This document shows, piece after piece, positions 8,307 through 16,386 of a stretch of DNA of 64,000 bases; position 1 is the first letter of the stretch, and each line of letters opens with the position of its first letter. Both the position numbers and the translations under genes were made by a program. The notes beneath the pieces are model-generated. The model did no database searches. It saw only the letters and a program-made list of their open reading frames with translations, and was not told where the DNA came from. Source of the DNA: Chitinophaga hostae (GTDB lineage Bacteria; Bacteroidota; Bacteroidia; Chitinophagales; Chitinophagaceae); the NCBI RefSeq assembly GCF_018224885.1, contig NZ_JAGTXB010000009.1, positions 62,001-126,000 of the forward strand, written 5' to 3'.

Positions 8307-9746
8307 ATGAAAAAATTCTGGATCGTATTAGGTTGTGCATGGATGGGCTTCAATGCCGCCAGTGCACAAAGCGGAGAACCGCCGTATGTCCCTGAAACAG
8401 ATCAGGCAGTTGTAAAAAAACTGGATGAATGGCAGGACTGGAAATTCGGTATGATTATGCACTGGGGGCCTTATTCCCAGTGGGGGGTGGTGGAGTCCTG
8501 GAGCATTTGCCCGGAAGATGAAGGCTGGACACAGCGTAAGCCGGCAGGCATTCCCTATTATGACTACCTGAAAAAGTATGAAGCGCTGGGTAAGTCCTTT
8601 AACCCGGTTCATTTCAACCCGGAAAAATGGGCAAAAGCGGCAAAAGATGCCGGAATGAAATACCTGGTGTTTACCACCAAGCACCATGATGGCTTCTGTA
8701 TGTTTGATACCAAACAAACCGACTACAAGATCACGACGGCTGATGGCGCATTCAGCAAAAATCCCCGCGCCAACCTCGCAAAGGAGGTTTTCCAGGCTTT
8801 CCGTGAAGAAGGCATACATGCAGGGGCTTATTTCTCCAAGCCCGACTGGCATACCGAATACTACTGGTGGAGCTATTTCCCGCCCAAGGATAGAAATGTG
8901 AATTATGACGTGAAAAAATATCCGGAGAGATGGAACCAGTTCAAACAGTATACCTACAACCAGATCGAAGAACTGATGACGGGTTACGGTAAACTGGAAA
9001 TCCTCTGGCTCGACGGTGGCTGGGTGCGTCCGTTAAAACAGCAGACCAAGGAATCGCTTTCCTGGAACCAAACAGCACCCCAGGATCAGGATATCGATAT
9101 GGGGAAAATTACGACCATGGCGCGCAGTCATCAGCCGGGATTGATTGTGGTAGATCGCAGCGTTCACGGTCCGTATGAAAATTACCGTACACCGGAACAG
9201 GAAATCCCTGCGAAGCCGCTGAGCTATCCCTGGGAAACCTGTATGACCATGGGCAGTTCCTGGTCATATGTTCCGGACGATAAATACAAATCGGTGAATA
9301 CGCTGATCCATAACCTGGTGGACATTGTAGCCAAAGGCGGTAACTACCTGCTGAATGTGGCGCCGGGTCCTGATGGTGAATTGCACGAAGCCGCCTATGC
9401 CACTATGAAGAGTATGGGTGCTTGGATGCATGTCAACGGGGACGCCATTTACGGTACCCGCGCAGTTGCGCCTTATAAGGATGGGAAGGTATGTTTTACA
9501 CGTAAGAAAGACGGTAGCGTGTATGCCATCTACCTGCTGGATGAAAATGAAAAATTACCTGCTGTTATTACTTTTAAAGGTCTGACTCCTGCTAAAGGAG
9601 CACGCTTGCAAATGTTGGGAACCAGCAATAAGCTGGTGTGGAAAACTACGACAGACGGTGTTGCTGTCCAGGTGCCTGAAGCCATTCGCCAGAAAGGATT
9701 TCAGCATGCGGTGGCCATAAAAATACCGGGTGTGGAAAAGCTGTGA
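8307..9746 (+). CDS. Alpha-L-fucosidase, glycoside hydrolase family 29, secreted
   Basis: A 479-residue enzyme with signal peptide MKKFWIVLGCAWMGFNAASA. The ATG at 8307 is preferred over an in-frame TTG at 8301 that overlaps the previous stop. GH29 features are FGMIMHWGPYSQWGVVESW at the barrel start, KHHDGFCMFDTKQTDY, and the predicted nucleophile D236 in EILWLDGGW. A small beta domain follows (residues ~390-479). It hydrolyses alpha-L-fucosyl linkages by a retaining mechanism. The neighbouring beta-mannosidase suggests breakdown of fucosylated mannose-containing glycans such as N-glycan cores; that link is inferred. A strong terminator closes the unit. Confidence 0.92.
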   Translation: MKKFWIVLGCAWMGFNAASAQSGEPPYVPETDQAVVKKLDEWQDWKFGMIMHWGPYSQWGVVESWSICPEDEGWTQRKPAGIPYYDYLKKYEALGKSFNPVHFNPEKWAKAAKDAGMKYLVFTTKHHDGFCMFDTKQTDYKITTADGAFSKNPRANLAKEVFQAFREEGIHAGAYFSKPDWHTEYYWWSYFPPKDRNVNYDVKKYPERWNQFKQYTYNQIEELMTGYGKLEILWLDGGWVRPLKQQTKESLSWNQTAPQDQDIDMGKITTMARSHQPGLIVVDRSVHGPYENYRTPEQEIPAKPLSYPWETCMTMGSSWSYVPDDKYKSVNTLIHNLVDIVAKGGNYLLNVAPGPDGELHEAAYATMKSMGAWMHVNGDAIYGTRAVAPYKDGKVCFTRKKDGSVYAIYLLDENEKLPAVITFKGLTPAKGARLQMLGTSNKLVWKTTTDGVAVQVPEAIRQKGFQHAVAIKIPGVEKL

Positions 9747-9772
9747 ATTGATGTGAATTAGTGTTGATAATT

Positions 9773-9814
9773 AAAAAAAAGAGAGCGCCGCTTACCCGCG
9801 GCGCTCTCTTTTTT
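9773..9814 (+). terminator. Strong intrinsic terminator after the alpha-fucosidase gene
   Basis: An 11-bp GC-rich perfect stem pairs 9781-9791 (GAGAGCGCCGC) with 9798-9808, with a six-base loop. It is preceded by A8 and followed by T6 (9809-9814), so it could work in both directions. Confidence 0.92.
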
Positions 9815-9887
9815 GTTTTATAGACGGAAGGTGGACCCCATTCGTCTTGGGTCGTTCATAGCCAGGATAATCACAAATGGTAGTTTT

Positions 9888-10628
9888 ATGAACAGAAACC
9901 CAAAAGTCTTACTGGTGGAAGATGATAAGGCCTTCGGCGGTATCGTGAAACAGCACCTCGAGCAGGCCGGCTATACGGTGGAGCACTGTTTTGACGGTGT
10001 TAACGCCTGGAACCTTTACCTCAGAAACCGTTATGATATTTGCCTGATCGATATTGTCATTCCCAAAATGAATGGCTTTGAGCTGGCGAAAGAAATCCGT
10101 AACAGCAGCATGCTGACGCCGATTTTTTTCCTCTCCTCCGAAAAAACCCGGGATGAGGATCGCATCAGCGGTTTCCAGCTGGGAGGCGATGGTTACATGA
10201 TAAAACCATTCAGTTTTGAAGAGCTGGTAAAAAGGATACGTGTTATCCTGAAATGGACCCGTCCCAACCGCACAGAGTTGCTGATAGGACATAGCCTGGG
10301 TACCTATACCTACCATTACCGGAAACTGAAGATCTATGAAACGGAAAGTAAGCTGGTAAAAAGCAAGCTATCACCGATTGAAGCCAAAATGCTGCGTTAT
10401 TTCCTGAGCAGGCCCAATATCATTGTGCAGAAAGATGAAGTGCTGTTGCGGGTATGGGGAAAAGAGGATTTTTATGCCAGTCGCAGCATGGACGTTTTTA
10501 TTGGCCGCATCCGGAAGCAGCTGAAGCTGGAACCCCGGGTGGAGCTGGAAACGGTCTACAATGTAGGCCTGCGGCTTAATGTCCCTGAAACATTACTGCC
10601 TGTTAAAATATGTGTTCCACTTACGTGA
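9888..10628 (+). CDS. OmpR/PhoB-family response regulator (orphan)
   Basis: A 246-residue regulator: receiver domain (residues ~6-120) with acidic pocket E11-D12-D13, phosphoacceptor D55 in CLIDIVIPK, and conserved lysine in MIKPFSFEEL. A winged-helix DNA-binding domain follows (residues ~145-235: LSPIEAKMLRYF, SRSMDVFIGRIRKQL). The ATG at 9888 is chosen; an in-frame TTG at 9813 would begin inside the upstream terminator. No histidine kinase gene is adjacent, so the partner is encoded elsewhere. Targets are unknown; the flanking glycosidase genes are possible but unsupported targets. Confidence 0.9.
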   Translation: MNRNPKVLLVEDDKAFGGIVKQHLEQAGYTVEHCFDGVNAWNLYLRNRYDICLIDIVIPKMNGFELAKEIRNSSMLTPIFFLSSEKTRDEDRISGFQLGGDGYMIKPFSFEELVKRIRVILKWTRPNRTELLIGHSLGTYTYHYRKLKIYETESKLVKSKLSPIEAKMLRYFLSRPNIIVQKDEVLLRVWGKEDFYASRSMDVFIGRIRKQLKLEPRVELETVYNVGLRLNVPETLLPVKICVPLT

Positions 10629-10662
10629 CCGCGGGTCGCCGCTAACCTAAACAATCACCGTT

Positions 10663-10699
10663 CCTGCCCTTTCCTGGTTATGATACCGGAAAGGGCAGG
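10663..10699 (+). terminator. Hairpin between the response regulator and rel
   Basis: A perfect 12-bp stem pairs 10663-10674 (CCTGCCCTTTCC) with 10688-10699 (GGAAAGGGCAGG) around a 13-base loop. No T-run follows, so it is a hairpin of terminator shape rather than a canonical intrinsic terminator. Confidence 0.5.
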
Positions 10700-10772
10700 A
10701 CATTTATACCAACCTCCGCTTTTTCGCGTGCTGCTTTTCTTTAGATTATATTAAATCGTAACTTTATTCCCA

Positions 10773-13019
10773 ATGGAAACAGTGGTAGCACAAAAATATA
10801 ATTTAGACGAAGAGCAGGAAAAGAAAGAGATCGTTCGGCACTACCGTGCTTTATTGAGGGCCTTAAAACCCCGTTTAAAGAAAGGCGACAGGGAGCTGGT
10901 ACGTACTGCTTTTGAAATGGCAGCAGATGCACACAAGGAAATGCGGCGAAAATCCGGGGAGCCTTATATCCTGCATCCTCTGGCAGTGGCACAGATATGC
11001 GTGGAAGAAATCGGGTTGGGCGTACGCTCTGCCATCTGCGCATTGCTGCATGATACGGTAGAAGATACCGAGGTAACCCTGGAAGATGTATCCCGTGAGT
11101 TTGGTAACGAAATTGCGCATATCGTAGATGGGTTGACAAAAATCTCAACCGTCATCGATTCCAGCACGAGTACCGCACAGGCTGAAAATTTCAAGAAAAT
11201 ATTACTGACCCTGGCAGACGATCCCAGGGTAATATTGATCAAGCTGGCCGACCGTTTACACAACATGCGGACCCTCGACAGCATGAGCCGGGAAAAACAG
11301 CTGAAGATCGCTTCAGAAACCGTGTTTATTTATGCGCCGCTGGCGCACCGTCTTGGTTTGTATAATATCAAGTCCGAGATGGAAGACCTGGCCATGAAGT
11401 ATACCGAGCAGCAAACCTACCGCGAAATAGCCAAGCGCCTCAAGGAAACCAAACGTGAGCGTACCCGCTATATCAACGAATTCATCAAGCCTATTAAAGA
11501 GGTATTGCAGGAAGAAGGCTTCCAGTTCGAGATCTATGGCCGGCCGAAGTCGATCCATTCCATTCACAATAAGATCAAAACCAAAGGCGTTGCCTTTGAA
11601 GAAGTATACGATCTTTTTGCCATCCGTATTATCCTCGACTCTTCCCTGGATAAGGAAAAGGCGGATTGCTGGAAGGTATATTCCATCATTACCGACTTCT
11701 ATCACCCCAGCCCGGAAAGGACCCGCGACTGGCTCAGCAACCCCAAATCCAATGGATATGAGGCCTTACACGTAACGGTAATGGGCCCCAATGGTAAATG
11801 GGTGGAAGTACAGATACGCTCCAAGCGTATGAACGACTATGCGGAAAAAGGCGTGGCGGCGCACTGGCGCTATAAGGAAGGCAGCAATGCCTCCCCGCAG
11901 CAGGAGTCCAAGTTCGATCAGTGGTTTACCCAGATCCGGGAAATTCTGAACAACCCGGACTCCAATACCCTCGACTTCCTGGCCGATTTCAAAAGCAACC
12001 TGTTCACAGAGGAAATCTATGTATATACCCCCAAAGGGGACCTGAAAATATTGCCGGTAAACTCCACTGCGCTTGATTTTGCCTATTCCATCCATAGTGC
12101 GGTGGGAAACAAGTGTATTGGCGCCAAAGTGAATTATAAACTGGTGCCGCTCAGCCATAAGCTGCGCAGTGGCGACCAGGTAGAGATCATTACCTCCAAC
12201 AAGCAGAAACCGTCTGAAGACTGGCTCAATTTTGTGCTTACCGCCAAAGCCAAATCCAAGATTAAGGATGCGCTGAAGGAAGAAAAGCGGAAAGTGGCCA
12301 TGGATGGGAAAGCTGCGCTGGAGCGTAAGTTGTCTCATATGAATATTTCAGTTAATCAGCATAACGTGAATGAACTGGTACAGTTTTACAAACAGCCCTC
12401 CCCGCTGGATCTGTACTACCAGGTAGCCGTGAAAAACATCGACCTGAAAGAGCTGAAACAGTTCAATGTGCTGGGTGATAAACTGGAACCCCCAAAACCG
12501 GTAAAAGTGCCTGATCACGTACCGGAAGAACATGTAAAGCATCAGCTGCCGTCTAAAAAAGATGCGGAACTGATAATTTTCGGAGAAAGCTCAGATAAGA
12601 TTGCCTACAAACTGGCCAACTGTTGCCGCCCGATCCCGGGAGACGATGTATTTGGTTTTATAACCGCCAGCGAAGGACTCAAAATACACCGCACAAATTG
12701 CCCCAATGCGGCCCAGCTGCTGGCCAATTATGGCCACAGGGTGGTGAAAACCAAATGGGTAAAGAACCGCGAAATTTCTTTCCTGACAGGCTTACGTATC
12801 ATTGGTATGGACGATGTGGGAGTGATCCACAAAATTACCAATATCATTTCCGGCGAGTTAAAGATAAATATCTCGGCCCTCAGTATTGAGTCAAAAGAAG
12901 GCTTATTTGAGGGGTTAATTAAAGTATACGTGCATGATAAGGAAGAACTGGACGAACTCGTAGAACGGCTTAAAAAGCTGGAAGGAATTCAATCTATACA
13001 ACGGCTCGAGGAATCGTGA
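10773..13019 (+). CDS. Bifunctional (p)ppGpp synthetase/hydrolase, Rel/SpoT
   Basis: A 748-residue long RelA/SpoT homologue controlling the stringent-response alarmone. The N-terminal HD hydrolase domain keeps its metal motif (HDTVEDT, H93-D94). The synthetase domain follows (GRPKSIHSIHNKI, VYDLFAIRI, EVQIRSKRMNDYAEKGVAAHWRYK). Then come a TGS domain (VYTPKGDLKILPVNSTALDFAYSIH, about 415-460), a conserved-cysteine region (NCCRPIPGDDVFGF) and a C-terminal ACT domain (about 665-745). With both catalytic centres apparently intact, it should make and degrade (p)ppGpp. A heptamer repeat tract follows the stop codon. Confidence 0.95.
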   Translation: METVVAQKYNLDEEQEKKEIVRHYRALLRALKPRLKKGDRELVRTAFEMAADAHKEMRRKSGEPYILHPLAVAQICVEEIGLGVRSAICALLHDTVEDTEVTLEDVSREFGNEIAHIVDGLTKISTVIDSSTSTAQAENFKKILLTLADDPRVILIKLADRLHNMRTLDSMSREKQLKIASETVFIYAPLAHRLGLYNIKSEMEDLAMKYTEQQTYREIAKRLKETKRERTRYINEFIKPIKEVLQEEGFQFEIYGRPKSIHSIHNKIKTKGVAFEEVYDLFAIRIILDSSLDKEKADCWKVYSIITDFYHPSPERTRDWLSNPKSNGYEALHVTVMGPNGKWVEVQIRSKRMNDYAEKGVAAHWRYKEGSNASPQQESKFDQWFTQIREILNNPDSNTLDFLADFKSNLFTEEIYVYTPKGDLKILPVNSTALDFAYSIHSAVGNKCIGAKVNYKLVPLSHKLRSGDQVEIITSNKQKPSEDWLNFVLTAKAKSKIKDALKEEKRKVAMDGKAALERKLSHMNISVNQHNVNELVQFYKQPSPLDLYYQVAVKNIDLKELKQFNVLGDKLEPPKPVKVPDHVPEEHVKHQLPSKKDAELIIFGESSDKIAYKLANCCRPIPGDDVFGFITASEGLKIHRTNCPNAAQLLANYGHRVVKTKWVKNREISFLTGLRIIGMDDVGVIHKITNIISGELKINISALSIESKEGLFEGLIKVYVHDKEELDELVERLKKLEGIQSIQRLEES

Positions 13020-13022
13020 TCA

Positions 13023-13166
13023 AGCTTTTAGCCATTAGCTTTTAGCTATTAGGAAATATAGCGAACCGGCTTTTAGCTGTTAGCCATTAGTAAATGCTGT
13101 GTAGATGATGCTATGTTAGTCTTCTCTGCATTTGCTAACAGCTAATGGCTAACAGCTAAAAGCTGG
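13023..13166. repeat. Heptamer repeats forming a long inverted repeat, after rel
   Basis: Four heptamers in register (AGCTTTT, AGCCATT, AGCTTTT, AGCTATT) lie at 13023-13050, starting four bases after the rel stop. Next is an imperfect inverted repeat whose arms, 13066-13097 and 13128-13166, are built from the same units; one arm has one extra unit. Folded, this gives a stem of about 30 bp. It could end transcription or protect the rel mRNA 3' end, but no T-run follows. Confidence 0.75.
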
Positions 13167-13171
13167 TAAAA

Positions 13172-13202
13172 TTTGTATTTGTTAATATTCGCCTTAATTT
13201 TG
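13172..13202 (+). promoter_or_regulatory. Promoter of purA (Bacteroidota type)
   Basis: TTTG at 13172-13175, then 19 bases, then TAATTTTG at 13195-13202. This matches the Bacteroidota -33/-7 consensus exactly and implies an mRNA leader of about 40 bases before the purA ATG. Confidence 0.75.
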
Positions 13203-13247
13203 CGACTTCTTTTAAAGCAACAACCTCCGATATTTAATTAAATCATT

Positions 13248-14519
13248 ATGGTAGACGTTTTGTTAGGCCTGCAATGGGGCGACGAAGGCAAGGGTAAGAT
13301 TGTGGACTATTTTGCCGGCAGGTACGACGTGATTGCCCGTTTCCAGGGTGGCCCGAATGCCGGGCATACACTTTATGTTAACGGACAAAAAGTGGTACTG
13401 CGTACCATTCCTTCCGGTGTATTCCATGATAAGACCATTAATCTTATCGGCAACGGGGTAGTGCTGGATCCGGTAGCTTTCAAAAAAGAAAGCGAAGATA
13501 TTTCAGCATTAGGTGTAGATCTGACAAAAAATCTGTTTATAGCAGAAAAAACGCATATTATCGTTCCTACGCACCGTGCGCTGGACAAAGCGTCTGAAAT
13601 AGCGAAGGGAAACGATAAGATCGGTTCTACTTTGAAAGGCATAGGGCCGGCTTATATGGATAAAACCGGCAGAAACGGTTTACGCGTGGGCGATGTATTA
13701 TCCCCTGATTTTAAGCAACTGTATGAGAAACTGAAGCATAAACATCTGCAGCTGTTGTCTCAATACGATATCAACGAGTTTACGGAAGATATTGCCAACT
13801 GGGAAAAAGAGTTTTTCGAAGCGATTCCTTTCCTGCAGAAAATGAACGTGGTAAGCGGCGAATACTTCCTGAATGAAAAACTGAAAGCCGGCAAAAAAGT
13901 ACTGGCGGAAGGTGCGCAGGGAAGTATGCTGGACGTTGACTTTGGTACCTATCCGTTTGTTACTTCTTCCAATACCATTTCTGCCGGCGTTTGCACTGGT
14001 TTAGGTATCGCGCCGCAGTGGATCAAAGAAGTGATTGGTGTTACCAAAGCTTATTGTACCCGCGTTGGTAGCGGACCTTTCCCTACCGAACTACACGATG
14101 CCACCGGTGAACACCTGCGTGCTGCCGGCCATGAATTCGGTGCCGTTACCGGCCGTCCACGCCGCTGTGGCTGGATTGACCTGGTAGCACTGAACTATAC
14201 CTGTATGATCAGCGGTGTAACCCAGCTCGTTATGACAAAAAGCGATGTATTGGATGAATTCGATGAAGTGTTAGCTTGTACTGCCTACGAAATTAATGGT
14301 CAGCAAACGAAACAACTGCCTTTCCAGTTAACCGGTCTGGACATTAAGCCTGTACTGGAAACGTTCAAAGGTTGGAGTGATAAAACATCTACCTGCAAGC
14401 AGTTCAATGAGTTACCAGCCGAAATGAAAGCATTTGTTGCAGTAGTAGACAGCTACCTGGGCGTGCCTGTGAAATACGTTTCCAACGGACCGGGACGTGA
14501 TCAGATCCTCGAAAAGTAG
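13248..14519 (+). CDS. purA: Adenylosuccinate synthetase PurA
   Basis: A 423-residue enzyme that makes adenylosuccinate from IMP, aspartate and GTP, the first committed step to AMP. The P-loop-like GDEGKGK lies at residues 11-17, with catalytic D12, and the second catalytic residue H40 is in GPNAGHT. GSTLKGIGPAY, EGAQGSMLDVDFGTYPFVTSS and TGRPRRCGWIDLVALNY are family signatures. Length is standard. It has its own Bacteroidota-type promoter and is not clustered with other pur genes (purQ lies ~6 kb away). Confidence 0.97.
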   Translation: MVDVLLGLQWGDEGKGKIVDYFAGRYDVIARFQGGPNAGHTLYVNGQKVVLRTIPSGVFHDKTINLIGNGVVLDPVAFKKESEDISALGVDLTKNLFIAEKTHIIVPTHRALDKASEIAKGNDKIGSTLKGIGPAYMDKTGRNGLRVGDVLSPDFKQLYEKLKHKHLQLLSQYDINEFTEDIANWEKEFFEAIPFLQKMNVVSGEYFLNEKLKAGKKVLAEGAQGSMLDVDFGTYPFVTSSNTISAGVCTGLGIAPQWIKEVIGVTKAYCTRVGSGPFPTELHDATGEHLRAAGHEFGAVTGRPRRCGWIDLVALNYTCMISGVTQLVMTKSDVLDEFDEVLACTAYEINGQQTKQLPFQLTGLDIKPVLETFKGWSDKTSTCKQFNELPAEMKAFVAVVDSYLGVPVKYVSNGPGRDQILEK

Positions 14520-14612
14520 AAGGAAAAAAGTAAGGAAAAAAAACGGCAAAAAAAATTTGGCGAATAAAAAAAACTATTAAAACTTTACGGCAAAGAAATA
14601 AGGCAACCTATT

Positions 14613-15068
14613 ATGAAATCAAAATCTGATAAAGAGAAAGAGACCAAAAAAACTACTTCTCCTAAGACTGCAAAAGACGCTCCTAAAGCTGCGGCCAAGC
14701 CTAAGAAAGAGGTGGATGATGATGATGATGAGGAAGATGATGATGAAGATGTGAAACCTTCCAAATCTGCCTCAAAGAAATCAGATAAGTCCGCGTCTAA
14801 ATCAAGACGTAAAGACGATGATGAGGATGGCGATGATGACGGAGACGATGACGGCGAAGACGTCGATGATGCCTGGGAAAAAGGTGAGGATGATGATTAT
14901 GATCCTGATTTTGAAGAATTTGACATGCCTAAGTCAAAAGGTAAACGCGGTCGTCCAAGTACCGGTGGTAAAAAAGCGGACGATGACGACGATCTGGGCA
15001 TCGATGATGAATTCAAAGACATGGATCTGTTCAATGATCGCTTTGATGATGACGATGATGATTTTTAA
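14613..15068 (+). CDS. Highly acidic disordered protein with AT-hook-like motif
   Basis: A 151-residue low-complexity protein with 60 Asp/Glu and 31 Lys/Arg. A basic Lys/Ser/Ala-rich N-terminal third (residues 1-33) leads into alternating acidic runs and basic patches. GKRGRPS at residues 110-116 has the RGRP core of an AT-hook. The tail ends in six Asp and a Phe. No folded domain is visible. I do not recognise a named family. Acidic tails plus an AT-hook suggest a nucleic-acid or RNA-polymerase-associated protein or a histone chaperone-like role; this is inference. It lies between purA and pabB on the same strand. Confidence 0.8.
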   Translation: MKSKSDKEKETKKTTSPKTAKDAPKAAAKPKKEVDDDDDEEDDDEDVKPSKSASKKSDKSASKSRRKDDDEDGDDDGDDDGEDVDDAWEKGEDDDYDPDFEEFDMPKSKGKRGRPSTGGKKADDDDDLGIDDEFKDMDLFNDRFDDDDDDF

Positions 15069-15132
15069 GCACTAAAACGCGATTGTTATCAGGATATTCC
15101 ACACTTTTCCGGTAGATAATCAGCAAATATTT

Positions 15133-15182
15133 AAACAACAAATGTTGGATTGGGGAAACCAGTTCAACATTTGTTGTTTTTT
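15133..15182 (+). promoter_or_regulatory. Hairpin with T-run enclosing the pabB start codon
   Basis: A perfect 15-bp inverted repeat pairs 15133-15147 (AAACAACAAATGTTG) with 15165-15179, around 17 bases. TTTTTT spans 15177-15182. The ATG of pabB (15142-15144) lies inside the left arm. It has the form of an intrinsic terminator and would hide the start codon if folded in the mRNA. It could end the acidic-protein transcript, attenuate pabB, or both. Confidence 0.6.
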
Positions 15183-16386
15183 AGACAATAATAGCTACGA
15201 TTCTCCCTGGCATCAATACGAAGCAATACTGGCCGCTGACGCTTTGCAAACCCTCGAAGTAACCGCCGGAAACGCTTTCCCGGCCTTACAGGCGTTTCAT
15301 AATACCCACCAGGACTGGCTTTTTGGACACCTCGCCTACGATCTCAAGAATGAGACCGTACCGGGGCTGCAGTCGCAACACTACGATGGCATCGGCTTTC
15401 CTGATATGTGTTTCTTTCTCCCCCGCGTAGTGATACAACTGCAAAAAGGACAGGTACATATCGGTGGTGAATCGTTCAGCGAACAGGATGCATTCGCAGT
15501 GTATACCGCTTGCTTACGTATGCCCGTTCACGTAGCCCGGGTGCGCAACTCCCCGTTGCAGCCGTTGCAGAGCCGTCTTGATCATCAGCGCTATATTACC
15601 GCAGTAAAAGCATTACAACAGCACATTTTGCAGGGAGATTGCTATGAGGTTAACTTCTGCCGGGAAAATTATATGGAGCAGATCAGCGTACATCCGCCAG
15701 CGTTATTCGCACAGCTGAATGCATTGTCGCCCGCACCATTTGCGGCATATTACCGCCTGGATCAGCGCTATATGGCTTGTTCCAGCCCCGAGCGTTTTAT
15801 GCAGAAAACAGGAGATACGGTTATTTCACAACCAATTAAAGGCACCAGCCGCAAAGATCCGGATCCGGCTATTGACCGGCAGCTGCAGCAACAGCTGTTC
15901 CACAGCGCAAAAGAGCGTGCTGAGAACGTGATGGTGGTAGACCTGGTACGTAACGACCTGTCACATACCGCTTTGCAGGGAACCGTGAAAGTAACGGAAC
16001 TTTTCGGGATCTATTCCTTTGCCAACGTACACCACATGATTTCCACCGTGGCCGCGCAACTACCGCCACAGCTGCCTTTTACCGAAGTGCTGCACACAGC
16101 CTTCCCCATGGGCTCCATGACAGGCGCCCCGAAAATAAGAGTGATGCAGCTTATAGAACAATATGAGCAAACCCGCCGTGGGCTGTATTCAGGAGCGGTT
16201 GGTTATATTACCCCCGCAGGAGATTTTGATTTTAATGTGGTTATCCGCAGCATGTTGTATAATGCCGGTAATCAATACCTCTCTTTTCAAACCGGATCAG
16301 CCATCACTTTTTACAGTGATCCCGAAAAGGAATGGGAGGAATGTTTATTGAAAGCAGCGGTGATGGAAAAAACCATTATCGGCTGA
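15142..16386 (+). CDS. pabB: Aminodeoxychorismate synthase component I (PabB-like)
   Basis: A 414-residue chorismate-utilising enzyme. The C-terminal catalytic domain has IKGTSRKDPD, VMVVDLVRNDLSHTA, VTELFGIYSFANVHHMISTV and FPMGSMTGAPKIRVM, typical of PabB/TrpE. The short N-terminus lacks the fuller TrpE N-terminal domain, which favours PabB (4-amino-4-deoxychorismate for folate) over anthranilate synthase. No trpG/pabA partner or PabC lies next to it. The start is taken as ATG 15142 because MLDWGNQFNICCFLDN looks like the usual Bacteroidota N-terminus. The end overlaps the convergent epimerase gene by 11 bases. Confidence 0.87.
   Translation: MLDWGNQFNICCFLDNNSYDSPWHQYEAILAADALQTLEVTAGNAFPALQAFHNTHQDWLFGHLAYDLKNETVPGLQSQHYDGIGFPDMCFFLPRVVIQLQKGQVHIGGESFSEQDAFAVYTACLRMPVHVARVRNSPLQPLQSRLDHQRYITAVKALQQHILQGDCYEVNFCRENYMEQISVHPPALFAQLNALSPAPFAAYYRLDQRYMACSSPERFMQKTGDTVISQPIKGTSRKDPDPAIDRQLQQQLFHSAKERAENVMVVDLVRNDLSHTALQGTVKVTELFGIYSFANVHHMISTVAAQLPPQLPFTEVLHTAFPMGSMTGAPKIRVMQLIEQYEQTRRGLYSGAVGYITPAGDFDFNVVIRSMLYNAGNQYLSFQTGSAITFYSDPEKEWEECLLKAAVMEKTIIG

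Noticed and set aside
9813..9887. Upstream TTG start for the response regulator
   Set aside because: It starts in the T-run of the terminator, and the receiver domain begins properly at ATG 9888.
11766..12338. 190-codon open frame on the minus strand
   Set aside because: Antisense to the well-supported rel gene; no independent start or domain.
13023..13166. CRISPR-like array
   Set aside because: Units are 7 bases, contiguous and without spacers; the region forms an inverted repeat, not a direct repeat-spacer array.
14818..15075. Met/Thr-rich open frame in the +1 frame of the acidic protein
   Set aside because: Produced by GATGAT repeats that give ATG codons in the shifted frame; the acidic frame has the better start and stop context.
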